Source: Symsagittifera roscoffensis (lineage: Eukaryota; Xenacoelomorpha; Acoela; Convolutidae). From it: a DNA stretch of 64,000 nt. Location: positions 34,773,680 through 34,837,679 of the forward strand of contig NC_087071.1 of NCBI RefSeq assembly GCF_963678635.1. The letters are read 5' to 3'. Below the pieces are notes generated by a model, which was given only the letters and a program-made list of their open reading frames with translations, made no database searches and had not been told where the DNA came from. Positions 22,759 through 37,400 of this stretch are shown here, piece after piece. The translations under genes were made by a program, and so were the position numbers. Every line of letters starts with the position of its first letter. The first letter of the stretch is position 1.

Positions 22759-23600
22759 TTGGCACCCTTTAATTGTATATGTTCTGACAATGACTTTCGA
22801 TTCAATCTTTTTCTGCAATACTTTTTCCAAAAACTTTCATTATCATTCGCTGCTCAATGTTCCAAGATGATAAGAAGCAACAATTTTCTCCAATTATTTC
22901 AACACATCGTTCTATTTCAGACTCTTGCATCGGTCGTCATTCTATCAAACGCAAAAGTTCCTGGCCAGCGGGGTCTACCGTTCCAACACAGTTTTTCAAG
23001 TGGAGTTTTTATGTGAACAAAAACGAAGAAGCCTACAATATGTAATACCCAGTAAGGTTGGGTAATTGACAGGAATCACCGTTCGCAATTACAGCAACAC
23101 CACCGAACTTCTCATCGCGGCCTTTCAATCTCCGATGAAAAATGTCCATCGTGTTCCACTTTTCTGCACTTATCAGAGTTTTTTCCGATAAATGAAACCT
23201 GCAAGCGCTCTAGCAAAGTCTTTCTCTGATTGTCTCTGTTAAGTTTCAATAATGCTCGATTAGCTGATGACGTTGAATCAAGTTTGTTTACGCCTAATTT
23301 GAACAATTTATGCAAATGTTCACCATTCAGTTCATCTGCACGTCGTGACGCAAGAGATGTTTAAAAAAATGAATCCGATGCAAAGGGTGTACGCTAGGAT
23401 CAAACCACTCACTAATGTTTTACCTGTTCCGGGTCGTCCCAAAGAAAAAATATGGATGCTTAAATCTAATATTGTATAACTAAGTATCTTTGCAAACTCT
23501 TTACAAATTGCTTGCGTTCTTTCGCAATTTCGAGATACAGTATCAATTTTAACACTTCTTTAACATAAGTATGAATAGAAAAGGACTTACAATTAACAGA
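22759..23600 (-). pseudogene. PIF1-like helicase domain, frameshifted (most complete copy)
   Basis: On the minus strand the order is an Ile/Leu-rich strand, GRPGTGKT (23416-23439, Walker A), a helix LVSGLILAYT, then, after further frames, VSFI and, one frame over, ISAEKWN and FGGVAVIANGDSCQLPN near 23050-23200. The last resembles the FGG...GD..QLP signature of PIF1 helicases, where the DE Walker B lies just before SAE. A VDPAGQELLRLIE stretch further left fits the next helicase motif. At least one frameshift lies in the Walker B and several stops follow. The protein would be a replicative helicase for rolling-circle transposition, but this copy is dead. Confidence 0.65.
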
Positions 23601-25203
23601 GTTAACAAAAAGTTGTACTTAAAATAATTCGATGTTTGTTGTATGCCACTGTCTGTTGACTGAACTTCTGTCGCAAGAACTTGAAGACACGTCGCAGAAC
23701 AATCTTTTGCTCACGGAAAGAACACATCATTTGGCCAGGACCAGATTGGAAATCAGGGAACCAGTAGTTAGAAACTGACTTTAAGTCTTGCGGCAAATTT
23801 GGGAAGTTCAATTGACGAACTCTTTGGAACAATCTCAGTTGGCTTGGAGCACAAAAATCCTCAACAGATAGCATACTTGTACTGCATGGACTGAATAAGA
23901 ACTAAAGGTGGTTCAACATAATCATTACTCGATGTGATGTTTTGCAGCGCACAGAAAGCTTCTTTTGCTGGAAGGATTTTACTCGAAAAAGTCAACGCCT
24001 CCTGCTTGGAAACGGAGGTCTTTCATTATAATTTTTTCAAAAATTTAAGCATGTCATCTTCACAATAAGTATCCTTTTCGCCGAAAAAATCTGAATATAC
24101 GAAGCTATCGATGTGACGAGAAGAAGAAAAAAAATCTAGCTCAGTATGAAATCACCGAAATATGAGACGGCAAGATTTCGAACGTTATCAAGATGGAAAT
24201 GTTCACTTCGAGGTGCGAGTAAAAATTCTCGGATGATGTTGATTCCTAAAGGCCGAATATAAACAAAATGGCTAATGCAATCTACCCACGGATATAATTT
24301 TTCTTTTCCGCCGTAGCAAACATTTTCCGGTTTTGGTTTCTCCCGTTCAAAACATTTAAAATAAATTTCAATATTAGATATTACAAGTAATTCTGGCGGA
24401 CGCAATCTAAAACCTGTCCTATTGTCGATGCTCTCATTTGTATTTCAAAGGTCAGTCTTGAATTGTTTTTGATTATAAGTGATTTGCTTATGAACCGGAT
24501 AGTTAAGAATATGATTGCGGAATTTCATGGAGCTAATTTTATAATCGACATTTGTTACAAAGTCAACAGATGTTCGTAAACGATTTTCAATTTCACCAAT
24601 CTAAGTTACACTGATAGGTTCTGTATATGGATGAAAACCTTGTTTGTGAAAACATGTCAGCCCTAGCAACCAAAAAACTGATTCTGTTGTTGAGAGCCTT
24701 TCATATCTAATATTTTATGTTTGACGTTATATTTTTCTCTCATGTTCAATAAGAAACTTAACTGATACTAAATGTTTATTTTGAATGCCATCATCACGCA
24801 GTCTAAAATGCGTTCCATCCTTCACACTTGTTATTCTAGCATATGGGTGTTCTTCGGGTTTTGCATTATCATAACTCAAGTAAAAACTAGAAAAATGGCT
24901 TGTCGTTTTTAGTTACATTAAACTTGATTACGTAATAGCAAAAAAATAGCATTTGTGGGAATCATGTTCGCCTGTGGATGCCGCATACATGTGTTTCTCA
25001 CAGTTTAATTGCTTTTTGATTTGGAAACCGTTCACTTCGTTTTTTCCTAATCCTAACTTAACAAGTAATTTTTGTGTACCTTCCGGATGTTGCTGTTTAA
25101 TTTCCATCATCCAATGACAGTGAGAAGCGGTGGAGTACAACAAACTTTATTTCCTTCAACATCTTTTCAGTTCATACATCTGAAACCTCATTTTTGATAA
25201 CAA

Positions 25204-25227
25204 TGTGTGTGTGTGTGTGTGTGTGTG
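25204..25227 (+). repeat. TG microsatellite in unit A
   Basis: There are about 12 TG dinucleotides here. The aligned positions in units B (near 31624) and C (near 35871) have only four to five, so the run changed length after the triplication. Confidence 0.75.
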
Positions 25228-28200
25228 TTTTTTCATGCAGTTCTCAACTAGATCGGAAACTTTAAGCTGTTGACTAGGTCTGAAGAAGATTGCAACAAGT
25301 CAAAAAAGCATTGAAGATGTTTTTTTTCTTCATAGCATTGAATGTTTTCAGAATTGAATGTGTTTGGCTCAACTCATATCAAAATGTGGTAATATGGTAA
25401 GTTTCCAGCTGTTGTTTGAAACTCTGCCCTTCCCCAAGTTTCTTAACTTTTCCCATCAAATATTCTCTCGAGCTCAACAGCAAATCTATCAAATATTTGA
25501 GACTTCTGCTCCATCATCTCACAATCGTAGACATACATTTTTTTAGCCCAATCTTTTATTTCTTGATCACAACCTGAGTAAAATTTTTCGATAGCCCCGT
25601 TAACTGTTTTTCTGATATTATGTGATTGTTAAAAACAATGAAACCGTTTGTTGAAATTGCCGATGCAATTTCTTTTACTCGACAGTTTGTATTATCAAAT
25701 TCGAACGGAAGTTTTTTGAATAACTTTGTTGATGTGTTCTTGATTTTCAAAGAAGAAAGTCCTCTCTCAAATAAATCGTTAGTGTGTTTGCCCATCAGAT
25801 CACGACTTTTTATGCAATCAGCCATGTTTTGAATATATCTTTGATGCGACGACGTTGACAGAGAAATATCAGTTAAATGATTTCGGAAATTCTCAAAAAG
25901 ACATGCGAAACCGTACTTGTTACAAAGTTTATCACTTTCATAGAGATTATAAGAAATTGGCCAGGTAAGTATTATAAAGCAGTTCTATTGGAGCATTTTT
26001 GAGGTCATCAATTTTTTTCTCATGCTCTACGCCAAGAAATGGTACACCTGCGTCGGCATTAATATGAGATTCATCAGAAACAGTTTCAGATGTGGGACCA
26101 AAATTAAGGACTTCTCGATGTCATAATCAAGAAAATTTGCAGCTATAGCGGTTTCAGCTTCATCGGGACAATTTTCTGAAAGTGGAACTTTTTCAATTAC
26201 TTGGTTTTTGAGCGAATCATCGATACCTAGTTGCCCAAAATGTTTTTTACAAAACGAGAAATAACACTGCAAAATAGGACATCACCATCTCGCTTTCTAA
26301 TTGCAGCTCTTAATACAGCAGGAGTTTTTTGTAGATGGAAAATCTGAGCACAGTATGCAGCAAACATTTTATTTGCCTTTGACCGCTGAAGAAATTTATT
26401 GTTCCCTTAGCCGGGCCTGCAATCCTGGAATTTAGTTGGAAACGTGTTTTGCCTTTTGAGCCAACATTAGCGGATTAAAAGTGTCCAGCGTAAACAACCA
26501 AAATGATATTTGCATTTAGTTTATACTGATCTTTTTTGTCACCCGTTATTACCACCATTCAATCGTCAAAAAAACTTGAAACTTTTTTCCAGAAAAGATA
26601 AAAGCTATCGTTTGACGTTATTTCAAACGCGCTAAGAAAGTGAGCAATGCCACTATCGATATTTTTTCTTTTTCTGATGGAATTGATGAAATGGGTAATG
26701 GACTATTTTTAATTTGTAATATTTTGAATCCCAGTCATTTCCATCACATTGCAAAAAAACACAGGAGCATCAGAAACAACAAAATTATCGTGAATAACTC
26801 AATGCAGTTTCAAGATCCCCTGCGCATGAAGCATTTTTCCTCATCTTTGAATTTCTTAAATCCCATCAATGCTCATTGCTGCACAGTATGCGTCATAGTG
26901 AATTAATGTCAAAGGACTTTGTTCAAAATAATCACAAGGGTAGATCTGAGAACTTCAGCAAAATTTTGAAACTCTGTTACAACAGACAATTGCCATCACG
27001 GAAAATGGAAACCGTTTTGCCAGGCACCTAATTACCATTGGAACAGGAGAGTGATTGGATGTTACGGTTCATGAACCAGGATATCTGTAACAAAGTCGAT
27101 ACTGACTAGAGATACGAAATAGATGGAAAGTCTGTATGGATCGGTTATTTTTCAGTAACCTCTTGACCCAAAATTATCGGCATTCTCTTAGAAACAGATC
27201 AAAAATTAATAGTAAAATCATTTGAGTCGACAAATGCAAGTAAAATATTTTGAGAGCACGTAACAGATTTTACTTAACTAATAAAAAGACCATGAAAAAA
27301 CTTCATTTTGCGATTTTATTTACCGCTTAAGTGTTTGAATTGGTATCTTTCATCTCAACTTGGACCGTGTTTCCTGAACAGTTTCCAATAAAATGTTTGT
27401 GCAGCTCTAATTAAATATTATACATAATTAGTGTTTTATGACTTGCTGATCATTTTAGAAGTATATTTGTTATATTTTTCAAATACCACACTAATTTGTA
27501 AATTCATTTACCTCTAAACTTCCTAAATTGATTCTTCCCACCTCACTTTCGTCTACATTTGTCTACTTTGAACCTTTTCCACTCTAAATAAGTTCGCTGC
27601 TCTAAACAGGAATTATCCGAGAAAATTATAGTGGTACGATTTGTTATGCATAAATAATGATAATTTTTTTAAAAAATATTCTTTAAAAAATCGAAAACAT
27701 GTAAAATCATTTGCCGTGCAAGTCTCTGATTTCTTTTGCCAATCTCACCTTTGTGTACTTATTTAAGAAAGAAACCAAAACCCCATTGGAAATACTATAA
27801 ACAGGAACTCACCAAAAAAAACTTATGGTTTCTCTGAAAAGCTGTTGAAAAACGATTTATTTGAAGTATAACAACCATGTTTATTTCAAACGTACTTCAA
27901 CTTCGTTTTCAATTGTTTGCCGCAGAATTGAGATGACTGAGGAATGAAAAGAATACATTTTCACAAACATTTGTCTTTCGCCGTTTCCTTTTCGGCTCCA
28001 TTTCAAATTCGTGTTGTTCGCGAAAACTCTGAGAATCTTCAAAATATTTTGCATTTTCTGCGAGTTGCTTTTTTATCTAACGAAAACTAAGCGGTGAACG
28101 CAGATTTTTGTAAAAGTTTCAGCCGAAATGCGTTTATTTCAACGTAATCTAATACTTTCAAAATAATTGGCTTACAATTGTTGAATGACGAACAGATTTT

Positions 28201-28319
28201 TTTTATACTTGAACACGAATATAATTAACGAGCTTTGCAGATTCACGTATCATGATAATATTTAAATTGAGTTACGACTATTTACACTTTATTAACCATT
28301 TTTTTTACAATAAACCGAA

Positions 28320-28860
28320 AATATTTGGAATAGATTTTCCCAGTGTAATGAACATTATCACCTGCCCTCAGCGAGGAAGCAGTTTATTTAATGTCCCTCG
28401 AAAAAGCATTGAAACGTCAACCATACTGTTTGATAATTTGTTCATTAAAGGAAGATATATCAGATTTGGATTTTTTCCGGGAAATATTTTTATGAACCCA
28501 TTTTCAGTTGGTTTTCTTTCCAAAACATTCACGACATTTCTCAAACAATTCATGACCTCGTCGAACGATACAGTGGTCCTTTATACTTTGTGTGCAACCT
28601 AAGATCGTTTCCATTGACACAAAGTAGTACTTAAATGTCAATGATGGGCTTTTTCAATAGTTTAAGTAGAGATTTCATGCTTTTTGATTATGTTATTCTG
28701 TATAAATTTCTGTATAGATTTCCTCAGTGTAATGAACATTATCACCTGCCCGCAGCGAGGAAGCAGTTAATTTAATGTCTCTCGAAAATGCGTTGAAACG
28801 TTAACCATACTGTTTCATAATTTGTTTATTGAAGGAAGATATATCAGATTGGGGTTTTTT
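28320..28860. repeat. Internal direct duplication in unit A
   Basis: A segment starting GTGTAATGAACATTATCACC occurs at about 28343 and again at about 28730, roughly 390 bases apart, each followed by the same CAGCGAGGAAGCAGTT. Unit B has the same pair at about 33025 and 33410. Unit C has only one, near 39045. Confidence 0.75.
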
Positions 28861-29726
28861 TCTGGGAAATATAATTTAAGAAAGAAAACATATATTCAAA
28901 TTTTTAAATTGACATTATGAACGGATTCGATTGTTTTCCTATTCTAGGTATAGCTTTGATCTCTTTAATAAAAAATTTTAAATACAGTTTTGTTTTACAG
29001 ATAGTGTAAACAACATCTTTTTCTTCAGAAAATCAATTTAAGATTTGTCTAACTCAATATAAACCTTGTCAAAATTATTTATAGAAATTTAAGAGCCAAG
29101 GTTTTAAAATGAATAAACAAAAAAACTTAAACCTTAAATTGGTTAGTTTGTAGTTATCGAAGGCCCATCACTGATCAGATCATTTAGCCTCTCAATTTCC
29201 TCAACGTAATTCCCCTACTGCCACAGATTCATTTCTGAGATTCGAAACATGTATTCCTATGTTTTTACAGCTCTCTCCATGTGCTTTATATGGCCTTGAA
29301 TGGTGAGAACCCTTCAGAAATTATTCGATTAAAAAATACCCAGTAACGCCAATCAAATGAAATCAATAAAACTAACGGGGTGAGGCCAATTCGGTTAAAA
29401 CGTGTTCATGTTAATCTTGATGAAATAAAATGTGTAAACCTCTGAAAAAAACTAAGCTGTACATGTTTTTACATTATAGACATTTACACGAACTTACGCT
29501 ATACAAGTTGTACACATTTAAAATATTATAAAATGTTTAACTGGTTAAACTCTTTTCTATATTTCAAAGCTCTCCTTTTCAAATTTCCTAACTATTTTAC
29601 TTTTACCAAGTAAATTTCTAAAAAAGCATGAATTTTTCATAAAAAGTTTAAACCAATTTTTGTCACTTTGTTACTGTGACACAGAACAAAAAAATTCGTG
29701 TTAAATGAAACATTTCATCATCAATA

Positions 29727-32700
29727 TTATGCAAATGTTCACCATTCAGTTTATCTGCACGTCGTGACGCAAGAGATGTTTAAAAAAATGAATCAGATGC
29801 AAAGGGTGTACGCCAGGATCAAACCACTCACGAATGTTTTACCTGTTCCAGGTCGTCCCAAAGAAAAAATATGGATGCTTAAATCTAATATTGTATAACT
29901 AAGTATCTTTGCAAACTCTTTACAAATTGCTTGTGTTCTTTCGCAATTTCGAGATACAGTATCAATTTTAACACTTCTTTAACATAAGTATGAATAGAAG
30001 GACTTACAAATAACAGAGTTAACAAAAAGTTGTACCCAAAATAATTCGATGTTTGTTGTATGCCACTGTCTGTTGACTGAACATTGGAAATCAGGGAACC
30101 AGTAGTTAGAAACTGAATTTAAGTCTTGCGGCAAATTTGGGAAGTTCAATTGACGAACTCTTTGGAACAATCTCAGTTGGCTTGGAGCACAAAAATCCTC
30201 AACAGATAGCATACTTCTACTGCATGGACTGAATAAGAACTAAAGGTGGTTCAACATAATCATAACTCGATGTGATGTTTTGCAGCGCACAGAAAGCTTT
30301 TTTTGCTGGAAGGATTTTACTCGAAAAAGTCAACGCCTCCTGCTTGGAAACGGAGGTCTTTCATTATAATTTTTCAAAAATTTAAGCATGTCATCTTCAA
30401 AATAAATATCCTTTTCGCCTAGAAAATCTGAATATACGAAGCTATCGATGTGACGAGAAGAAGAAAAAAGATCTAGCTCAGTTTGAAATCACCGAAATCG
30501 AAGCAGAAATGAAACAAGGAAATTAATTGTGTTCCTTGGTGAAAGGATTCGAAAATGAAATCTGACGACGGCAAGATATGTAACATTTCCAGTTTTCGAA
30601 CTTTATCAAGATGGAAATGTTCACTTCGAGGTGCGAGTAAAAATTCTCGGATAATGTTGATTCCTAAAGGCCGAATATAAACAAAATGGCCAATGCAATC
30701 TACCCACGGATAAATTTTTTTCTTTTCCGCCGTAGCAAACATTTTCCGGTTTTGGTTTCTCCCGTTCAAAACATTTAAAATAAATTTCAATATTAGATAT
30801 TACAAGTAATTCTGGCGGACGCAATCTAAAACCTGTCCTATTGTCGATGCTCTCATTTGTATTTCAAAGGTCAGTCTTGAATTGTTTTTGATTATAAGTG
30901 ATTTGCTTATGAACCGGATAGTTAAGAATATGATTGCGGAATTTCATGGAGCTAATTTTATAATCGACATTTGTTACAAAGTCAACAGATGTTCGTAAAC
31001 GATTTTCAATTTCACCAATCTAAGTTACACTGATAGGTTCTGTATATGGATGAAAACCTTGTTTGTGAAAACATGTCAGCCCTAGCAACCAAAAAACTGA
31101 TTCTGTTGTTGAGAGCCTTTCATATCTAATATTTTATGTTTGACGTTATATTTTTCTCTCATGTTCAATAAGAAACTTAACTGATACTAAATGTTTATTT
31201 TGAATGCCATCATCACGCAGTCTAAAATGCGTTCCATCCTTCACACTTGTTATTCTAGCATATGGGTGTTCTTCGGGTTTTGCATTATCATAACTCAAGT
31301 AAAAACTAGAAAAATGGCTTGTCGTTTTTAGTTACATTAAACTTGATTACGTAATAGCAAAAAAATAGCATTTGTGGGAATCATGTTCGCCTGTGGATGC
31401 CGCATACATGTGTTTCTCACAGTTTAATTGCTTTTTGATTTGGAAACCGTTCACTTCGCTTTTTTCCTAATCCTAACTTAACAAGTAATTTTTGTGTACC
31501 TTCCGGATGTTGCTGTTTAATTTCCATCATCCAATGACAGTGAGAAGCGGTGGAGTACGACAAACTTTATTTCCTTCAACATCTTTTCAGTTCATACATC
31601 TGAAACCTCATTTTTGATATCAATGTGTGTGTTTTCATGCAGTTCTCAACTAGATCGGAAACTTTAAGCTGTTGACTAGGTCTGAAGAAGATTGCAACAA
31701 GTCAAAAAAGCATTGAAGATGTTTTTTTTCGTCATAGCATTGAATGTTTTCAGAAATGAATGTGTTTGTCTCAACTCATATCAAAATGTGGTAATATGGT
31801 AAGTTTCCAGCTGTTGTTTGAAACTCTGCCCTTCCCCAAGTTTCTTATTTTTTCCCATCAAATATTCTCTCGAGCTCAACAGCAAATCTCTGAAATATTT
31901 GACACTTCTGCTCCATCATCTCACAATCGTAGACATACATATTTTTTTAGCCCAATCTTTTATTTCTTGATCACAACCTGAGTAAAATTTTTCGATAGCC
32001 CCTTTAACTGTTTTTCTGATATTATGTGACTGTCAAAAATAATGAAACAGTTTCTGTTGAAATTGCCGATGCAATTTAGTTTACTCGACACTTTGTATTA
32101 TTTAGTACAATTTTAGTACAATTATTTAAAATATTTTAGAAGTATATTTGTTATATTTTTCAAATATCACACTAATTTGTAAATTCATTTACCTCTAAAC
32201 TTCCTAAATTGATTCTTCCCACCTCACTTTCGTCTACATTTGTCTACTTTGAACCTTTTCCACTCTAAATAAGTTCGCTGCTCTAAACAGGAATTATCCG
32301 AGAAAATTATAGTGGTACGATTTGTTATGCATAAATAATGATAATTTTTTTTAAAAATATTCTTTAAAAAATCGAAAACATGTAAAATCATTTGCCGTGC
32401 AAGTCTCTGATTTCTTTTGCCAATCTCACCTTTGTGTACTTATTTAAGAAAGAAACCAAAACCCCATTGGAAATACTATAAACAGGAACTCACCAAAAAA
32501 AACTTATGGTTTCTCTGAAAAGCTGTTGAAAAACGATTTATTTGAAGTATGACAACCATGTTTATTTCAAACGTACTTCAACTTCGTTTTCAATTGTTTG
32601 CCGCAGAATTGAGATGACTGAGGAATGAAAAGAATACATTTTCACAAACATTTGTCTTTCGCCGTTTCCTTTTCGGCTCCATTTCAAATTCGTGTTGTTC

Positions 32701-34408
32701 GCGAAAACTCTGAGAATCTTCAAAATATTTTGCATTTTCTGCGAGTTGCTTTTTTATCTAACGAAAACTAAGCGGTGAACGCAGATTTTTGTAAAAGTTT
32801 CAGCCGAAATGCGTTTATTTCAACGTAATCTAATACTTTCAAAATAATTGGCTTACAATTGTTGAATGACGAACAGATTTTTTTTATACTTGAACACGAA
32901 TATAATTAACGAGCTTTGCAGATTCACGTATCATGATAATATTTAAATTGAGTTACGACTATTTACACTTTATTAACCATTTTTTTTTACAATAAACCGA
33001 AAATATTTGGAATAGATTTTCCCAGTGTAATGAACATTATCACCTGCCCTCAGCGAGGAAGCAGTTTATTTAATGTCCCTCGAAAAAGCATTGAAACGTC
33101 AACCATACTGTTTGATAATTTGTTCATTAAAGGAAGATATATCAGATTTGGATTTTTTCCGGGAAATATTTTTATGAACCCATTTTCAGTTGGTTTTCTT
33201 TCCAAAACATTCACGACATTTCTCAAACAATTCATGACCTCGTCGAACGATACAGTGGTCCTTTATACTTTGTGTGCAACCTAAGATCGTTTCCATTGAC
33301 ACAAAGTAGTACTTAAATGTCAATGATGGGCTTTTTCAATAGTTTAAGTAGAAATTTCATGCTTTTTGATTATGTTATTCTGTATAAATTTCTGTATAGA
33401 TTTCCTCAGTGTAATGAACATTATCACCTGCCCGCAGCGAGGAAGCAGTTAATTTAATGTCTCTCGAAAATGCGTTGAAACGTTAACCATACTGTTTCAT
33501 AATTTGTTTATTGAAGGAAGATATATCAGATTGGGGTTTTTTTCTGGGAAATATAATTTAAGAAAGAAAACATATATTCAAATTTTTAAATTGACATTAT
33601 GAACGGATTCGATTGTTTTCCTATTCTAGGTATAGCTTTGATCTCTTTAATAAAAAATTTTAAATACAGTTTTGTTTTACAGATAGTGTAAACAACATCT
33701 TTTTCTTCAGAAAATCAATTTAAGATTTGTCTAACTCAATATAAACCTTGTCAAAATTATTTATAGAAATTTAAGAGCCAAGGTTTTAAAATGAATAAAC
33801 AAAAAAACTTAAACCTTAAATTGGTTAGTTTGTAGTTATCGAAGGCCCATCACTGATCAGATCATTTAGCCTCTCAATTTCCTCAACGTAATTCCCCTAC
33901 TGCCACAGAATCATTTCTGAGATTCCAAACATGTATTCCTATGTTTTTACAGCTCTCTCCATGTGCTTTATATGGCCTTGAATGGTGAGAACCCTTCAGA
34001 AGTTATTCGATTAAAAAATACCCAGTAACGCCAATCAAATGAAATCAATAAAACTAACGGGGTGAGGCCAATTCGATTAAAACGTGTTCATGTTAATTTT
34101 GATGAAATAAAATGTGTAAACCTCTGAAAAAAACTAAGCTGTACATGCTTTTACATTATAGACATTTACACGAACTTAAGCTATACAAGTTGTACACTTT
34201 TAGAATATTATAAAATGTTTAACTGGTTAAACTCTTTTCTATATTTCGAAGCTCCCATTTTCAAATTTCCTAACTATTTTACTTTTAACAAGTAAATTTC
34301 TAAAAAGCATGAATTTTTCATAAAAAGTTTAAACCAATTTTTGTCACTTTGTTACTGTGACACAGAACAAAAAAATTCGTGTTAAATGAAACATTTCATC
34401 ATCAATAT
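29727..34408 (-). repeat. Tandem unit B of the Helitron-like array
   Basis: This unit is shortened by an internal deletion: sequence equivalent to unit A 25700-27455 is gone, with the joint near 32100 marked by a repeated TAGTACAATTT. It also lacks about 82 bases near 30083. Walker A is at 29835-29858, and no helicase downstream of it is present because unit A begins there. Its right half is almost identical to that of A. Confidence 0.85.
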
Positions 34409-37400
34409 TTAAACGCAAGAGATGTTTAAAAAAATGAATCCGATGCAAAGGGTGTACGCTAGGATCAAACCACTCACGAATGTTTTACCTGTTCCGGGTC
34501 GTCCCAAAGAAAAAATATGGATGCTTAAATCTAATATTGTATAACTAAGTATCTTTGCAAACTCTTTACAAATTGCTTGTGTTCTTTCGCAATTTCGAGA
34601 TACAGTATCAATTTTAACACTTCTTTAACATAAGTATGAATAGAAAAGGACATACAAATAACAGAGTTAACAAAAAGTTGTACTTAAAATAATTCGATGT
34701 TTGTTGTATGCCACTGTCTGTTGACTGAACTTCTGTCGCAAGAACTTGAAGACACGTCGCAGAACAATCTTTTGCTCACGGAAAGAACACATCATTTGGC
34801 CAGGACCAGATTGGAAATCAGGGAACCAGTAGTTAGAAACTGACTTTAAGTCTTGCGGCAAATTTGGGAAGTTCAATTGACGAACTCTTTGGAACAATCT
34901 CAGTTGGCTTGGAGCACAAAAATCCTCAACAGATAGCATACTTCTACTGCATGGACTGAGTAAGAACTAAAGGTGGTTCAACATAATCATTACTCGATGT
35001 GATGTTTTGCAGCGCACAGAAAGCTTCTTTTGCTGGAAGGATTTTACTCGAAAAAGTCAACGCCTCCTGCTTGGAAACGGAGGTCTTTCATTATAATTTT
35101 TTCAAAAATTTAAGCATGTCATCTTCAAAATAAGTATCCTTTTCGCCGAAAAAATCTGAATATACGAAGCTATCGATGTGACGAGAAGAAGAAAAAAAAT
35201 CTAGCTCAGTATGAAATCACCGAAATCGAAGCAGGAATGAAACAAGGAAATTAGTTGTGTTCCTTGGTGAAAGGATTCGAAAATGATTTCTGACGACGGC
35301 AAGATATGTAACATTTCCATTTTTCGAACGTTATCAAGATGGAAATGTTCACTTCGAGGTGAACATTTCACATCTAATATTTTCTGTTTGACGTTGTATT
35401 TTTCTCTCATGTTCAATAAGAAACTTAACTGACACTAATTGTTTATTTTGAATGCCATCATCACGCAGTCTAAAATGCGTTCCATCCTTCACACTTGTTA
35501 TTCTAGCATATGGGTGTTCTTCGGGTTTTGCACTATCATAACTCAAGTAAAAACTAGAAAAATGGCTTGTCGTTTTTAGTTACATTAAACTTGATTACGT
35601 AATAGCAAAAAAATAGCATTTGTGGGAATCATGTTCGCCTGTGGATGCCGCATACATGTGTTTCTCAGTTTAATTGCTTTTTGATTTGGATACCGTTCAC
35701 TTCGTTTTTTTCCTAATCCTAACTTAACAAGTAATTTTTGTGTACCTTCCGGATGTTGCTGTTTAATTTCCATCATCCAATGACAGTGAGAAGCGGTGGA
35801 GTACGACAAACTTTATTTCTTTCAACATCTTTTCAACTCATACATCTGAAACCTCATTTTTGATAACAATGTGTGTGTGTTCGGAAACTTTAAGCTGTTG
35901 ACTAGGTCTGAAGAAGATTGCAACAAGTCAAAAAAGCATTGAAGATGTTTTTTTTCGTCATAGCATTGAATGTTTTCAGAAATGAATGTGTTTGGTTCAA
36001 TTCATATCAAAATGTGGTAATATGGTAAGTTTCCAGCTGTTGTTTGAAACTCTGCCCTTCCCCAAGTTTTCTTAACTTTTCCCATCAAATATTCTCTCGA
36101 GCTCAACAGCAAATCTATCAAATAATTGACACTTCTGCTCCAACATCTCACAATCGTAAACATACATATTTTTTTAGCCCAATCTTTTATTTCTTGATCA
36201 CAACCTGAGTAAAATTTTTCGATAGCCCCGATAACTGTTTTTCTGATATTATGTGATTGTTAAAAACAATGAAACCATTTCTGTTGAAATTGCCGATGCA
36301 ATTTCTCTTACTCGACAGTTTGTATTATTTAATTCGAATGAAAGTTTTTTGAATAACTTTGTTGATGTGTTCTTGATTTTCAAAGAAGAAAGTGCTCTCT
36401 CAAATAAATCGTTAGTGTGTTTGCCCATCAGATCACTATTTATTATGCAATCAGCCATGTTTTGAATGTATCTTTGATGCGATGACGTTGACAGAGAAAT
36501 ATCAGTTAAATGAACTCGGAAATTCTCAAAAAGACATGCGAAACCGTACTTTTTACAATTTTTATCACTTTCATAGAGAAAATAAGAAATTGGTCAGGTA
36601 AGTGTTATAAAGCAGTTCTATTGGAGCATTTTTGAGATCATCAATTTTTTTTCTCATGCTCTACGCCAAGAAATGGCACACCTGCATCGGCATTAATATG
36701 AGATTCATCAGAAACAAATTCAGATGTGGGACCAAAATTAAGGACTTCTCGATGTCATAATCAAGAAAATTTGCAGCTATAGCGGTTTCACCTTCATCGG
36801 GACAATTTTCTGAAAGTGGAAATTTTTCAATTACTTGGTTTTTGAGCGAATCATCGATACCTAGTTGCCCAAAATGCTTTTTACAAAACGAGAAATAACA
36901 CTGCAAAATAGGACATCACCATCTCGCTTTCTAATTGCAGCTCTTAATACAGCAGGAGTTTTTTGTAGATGGAAAATCTGAGCACAGTATGCAGCAAACA
37001 TTTTATTTGCCTTTGACCGCTGAAGAAATTGATTGTTCCCTTAGGCGGGCCTGCAATCCTGGAATATAGTTGGAAATGTGTGTTGTCTTTTGAGCCAACA
37101 TTAGCGGATTAAAAGTGTCCAGCGTAAACAACCAAAATGATATTTGCATTTAGTTTATACTGATCTTTTTTGCCACCCGTTATTACCACCATTCAATCGT
37201 CAAAAAAACTTGAAACTTTTTTCCAGAAAAGATAAAATCTATCGTTTGACGTTATTTCAAACGCGCTAAGAAAGTGAGCAATGCCACTATCGATATTTTT
37301 TCCTTTTCTGATGGATTATTTTTAATTTGTAATATTTTGAATCGCTGACTCGAAAACTTCTGTTTCATTCGATACCACATATAAAACAGCGCAGTTCAAG

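Larger units (their letters stand above)
23309..29726 (-). repeat. Tandem unit A of the Helitron-like array
   Basis: This is the longest unit. Minus-strand coding remnants in 5' to 3' order are 28553-28368, about 26700-26580, 26272-26027, 25825-25556, 25143-24800, 24405-24136, 23874-23602 and the Walker A at 23439-23416. Relative to B and C it lacks about 80 bases near 24160. It keeps the 24212-24697 segment lost in C and the 25700-27455 segment lost in B. It carries a TG microsatellite (25204-25227) longer than in the other units. Confidence 0.85.

Noticed and set aside
28252-28602. 116-codon plus-strand frame, repeated at 33030
   Set aside because: All recognised coding in the array is on the minus strand, and repetition follows from the triplication rather than from selection on this frame.
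29698-29898. Plus-strand frame resembling a kinesin N-terminus (YARIKPL)
   Set aside because: It is the antisense of the Walker A region of the helicase. The minus strand gives GRPGTGKT in all three units, and the + frame has no further kinesin motif.
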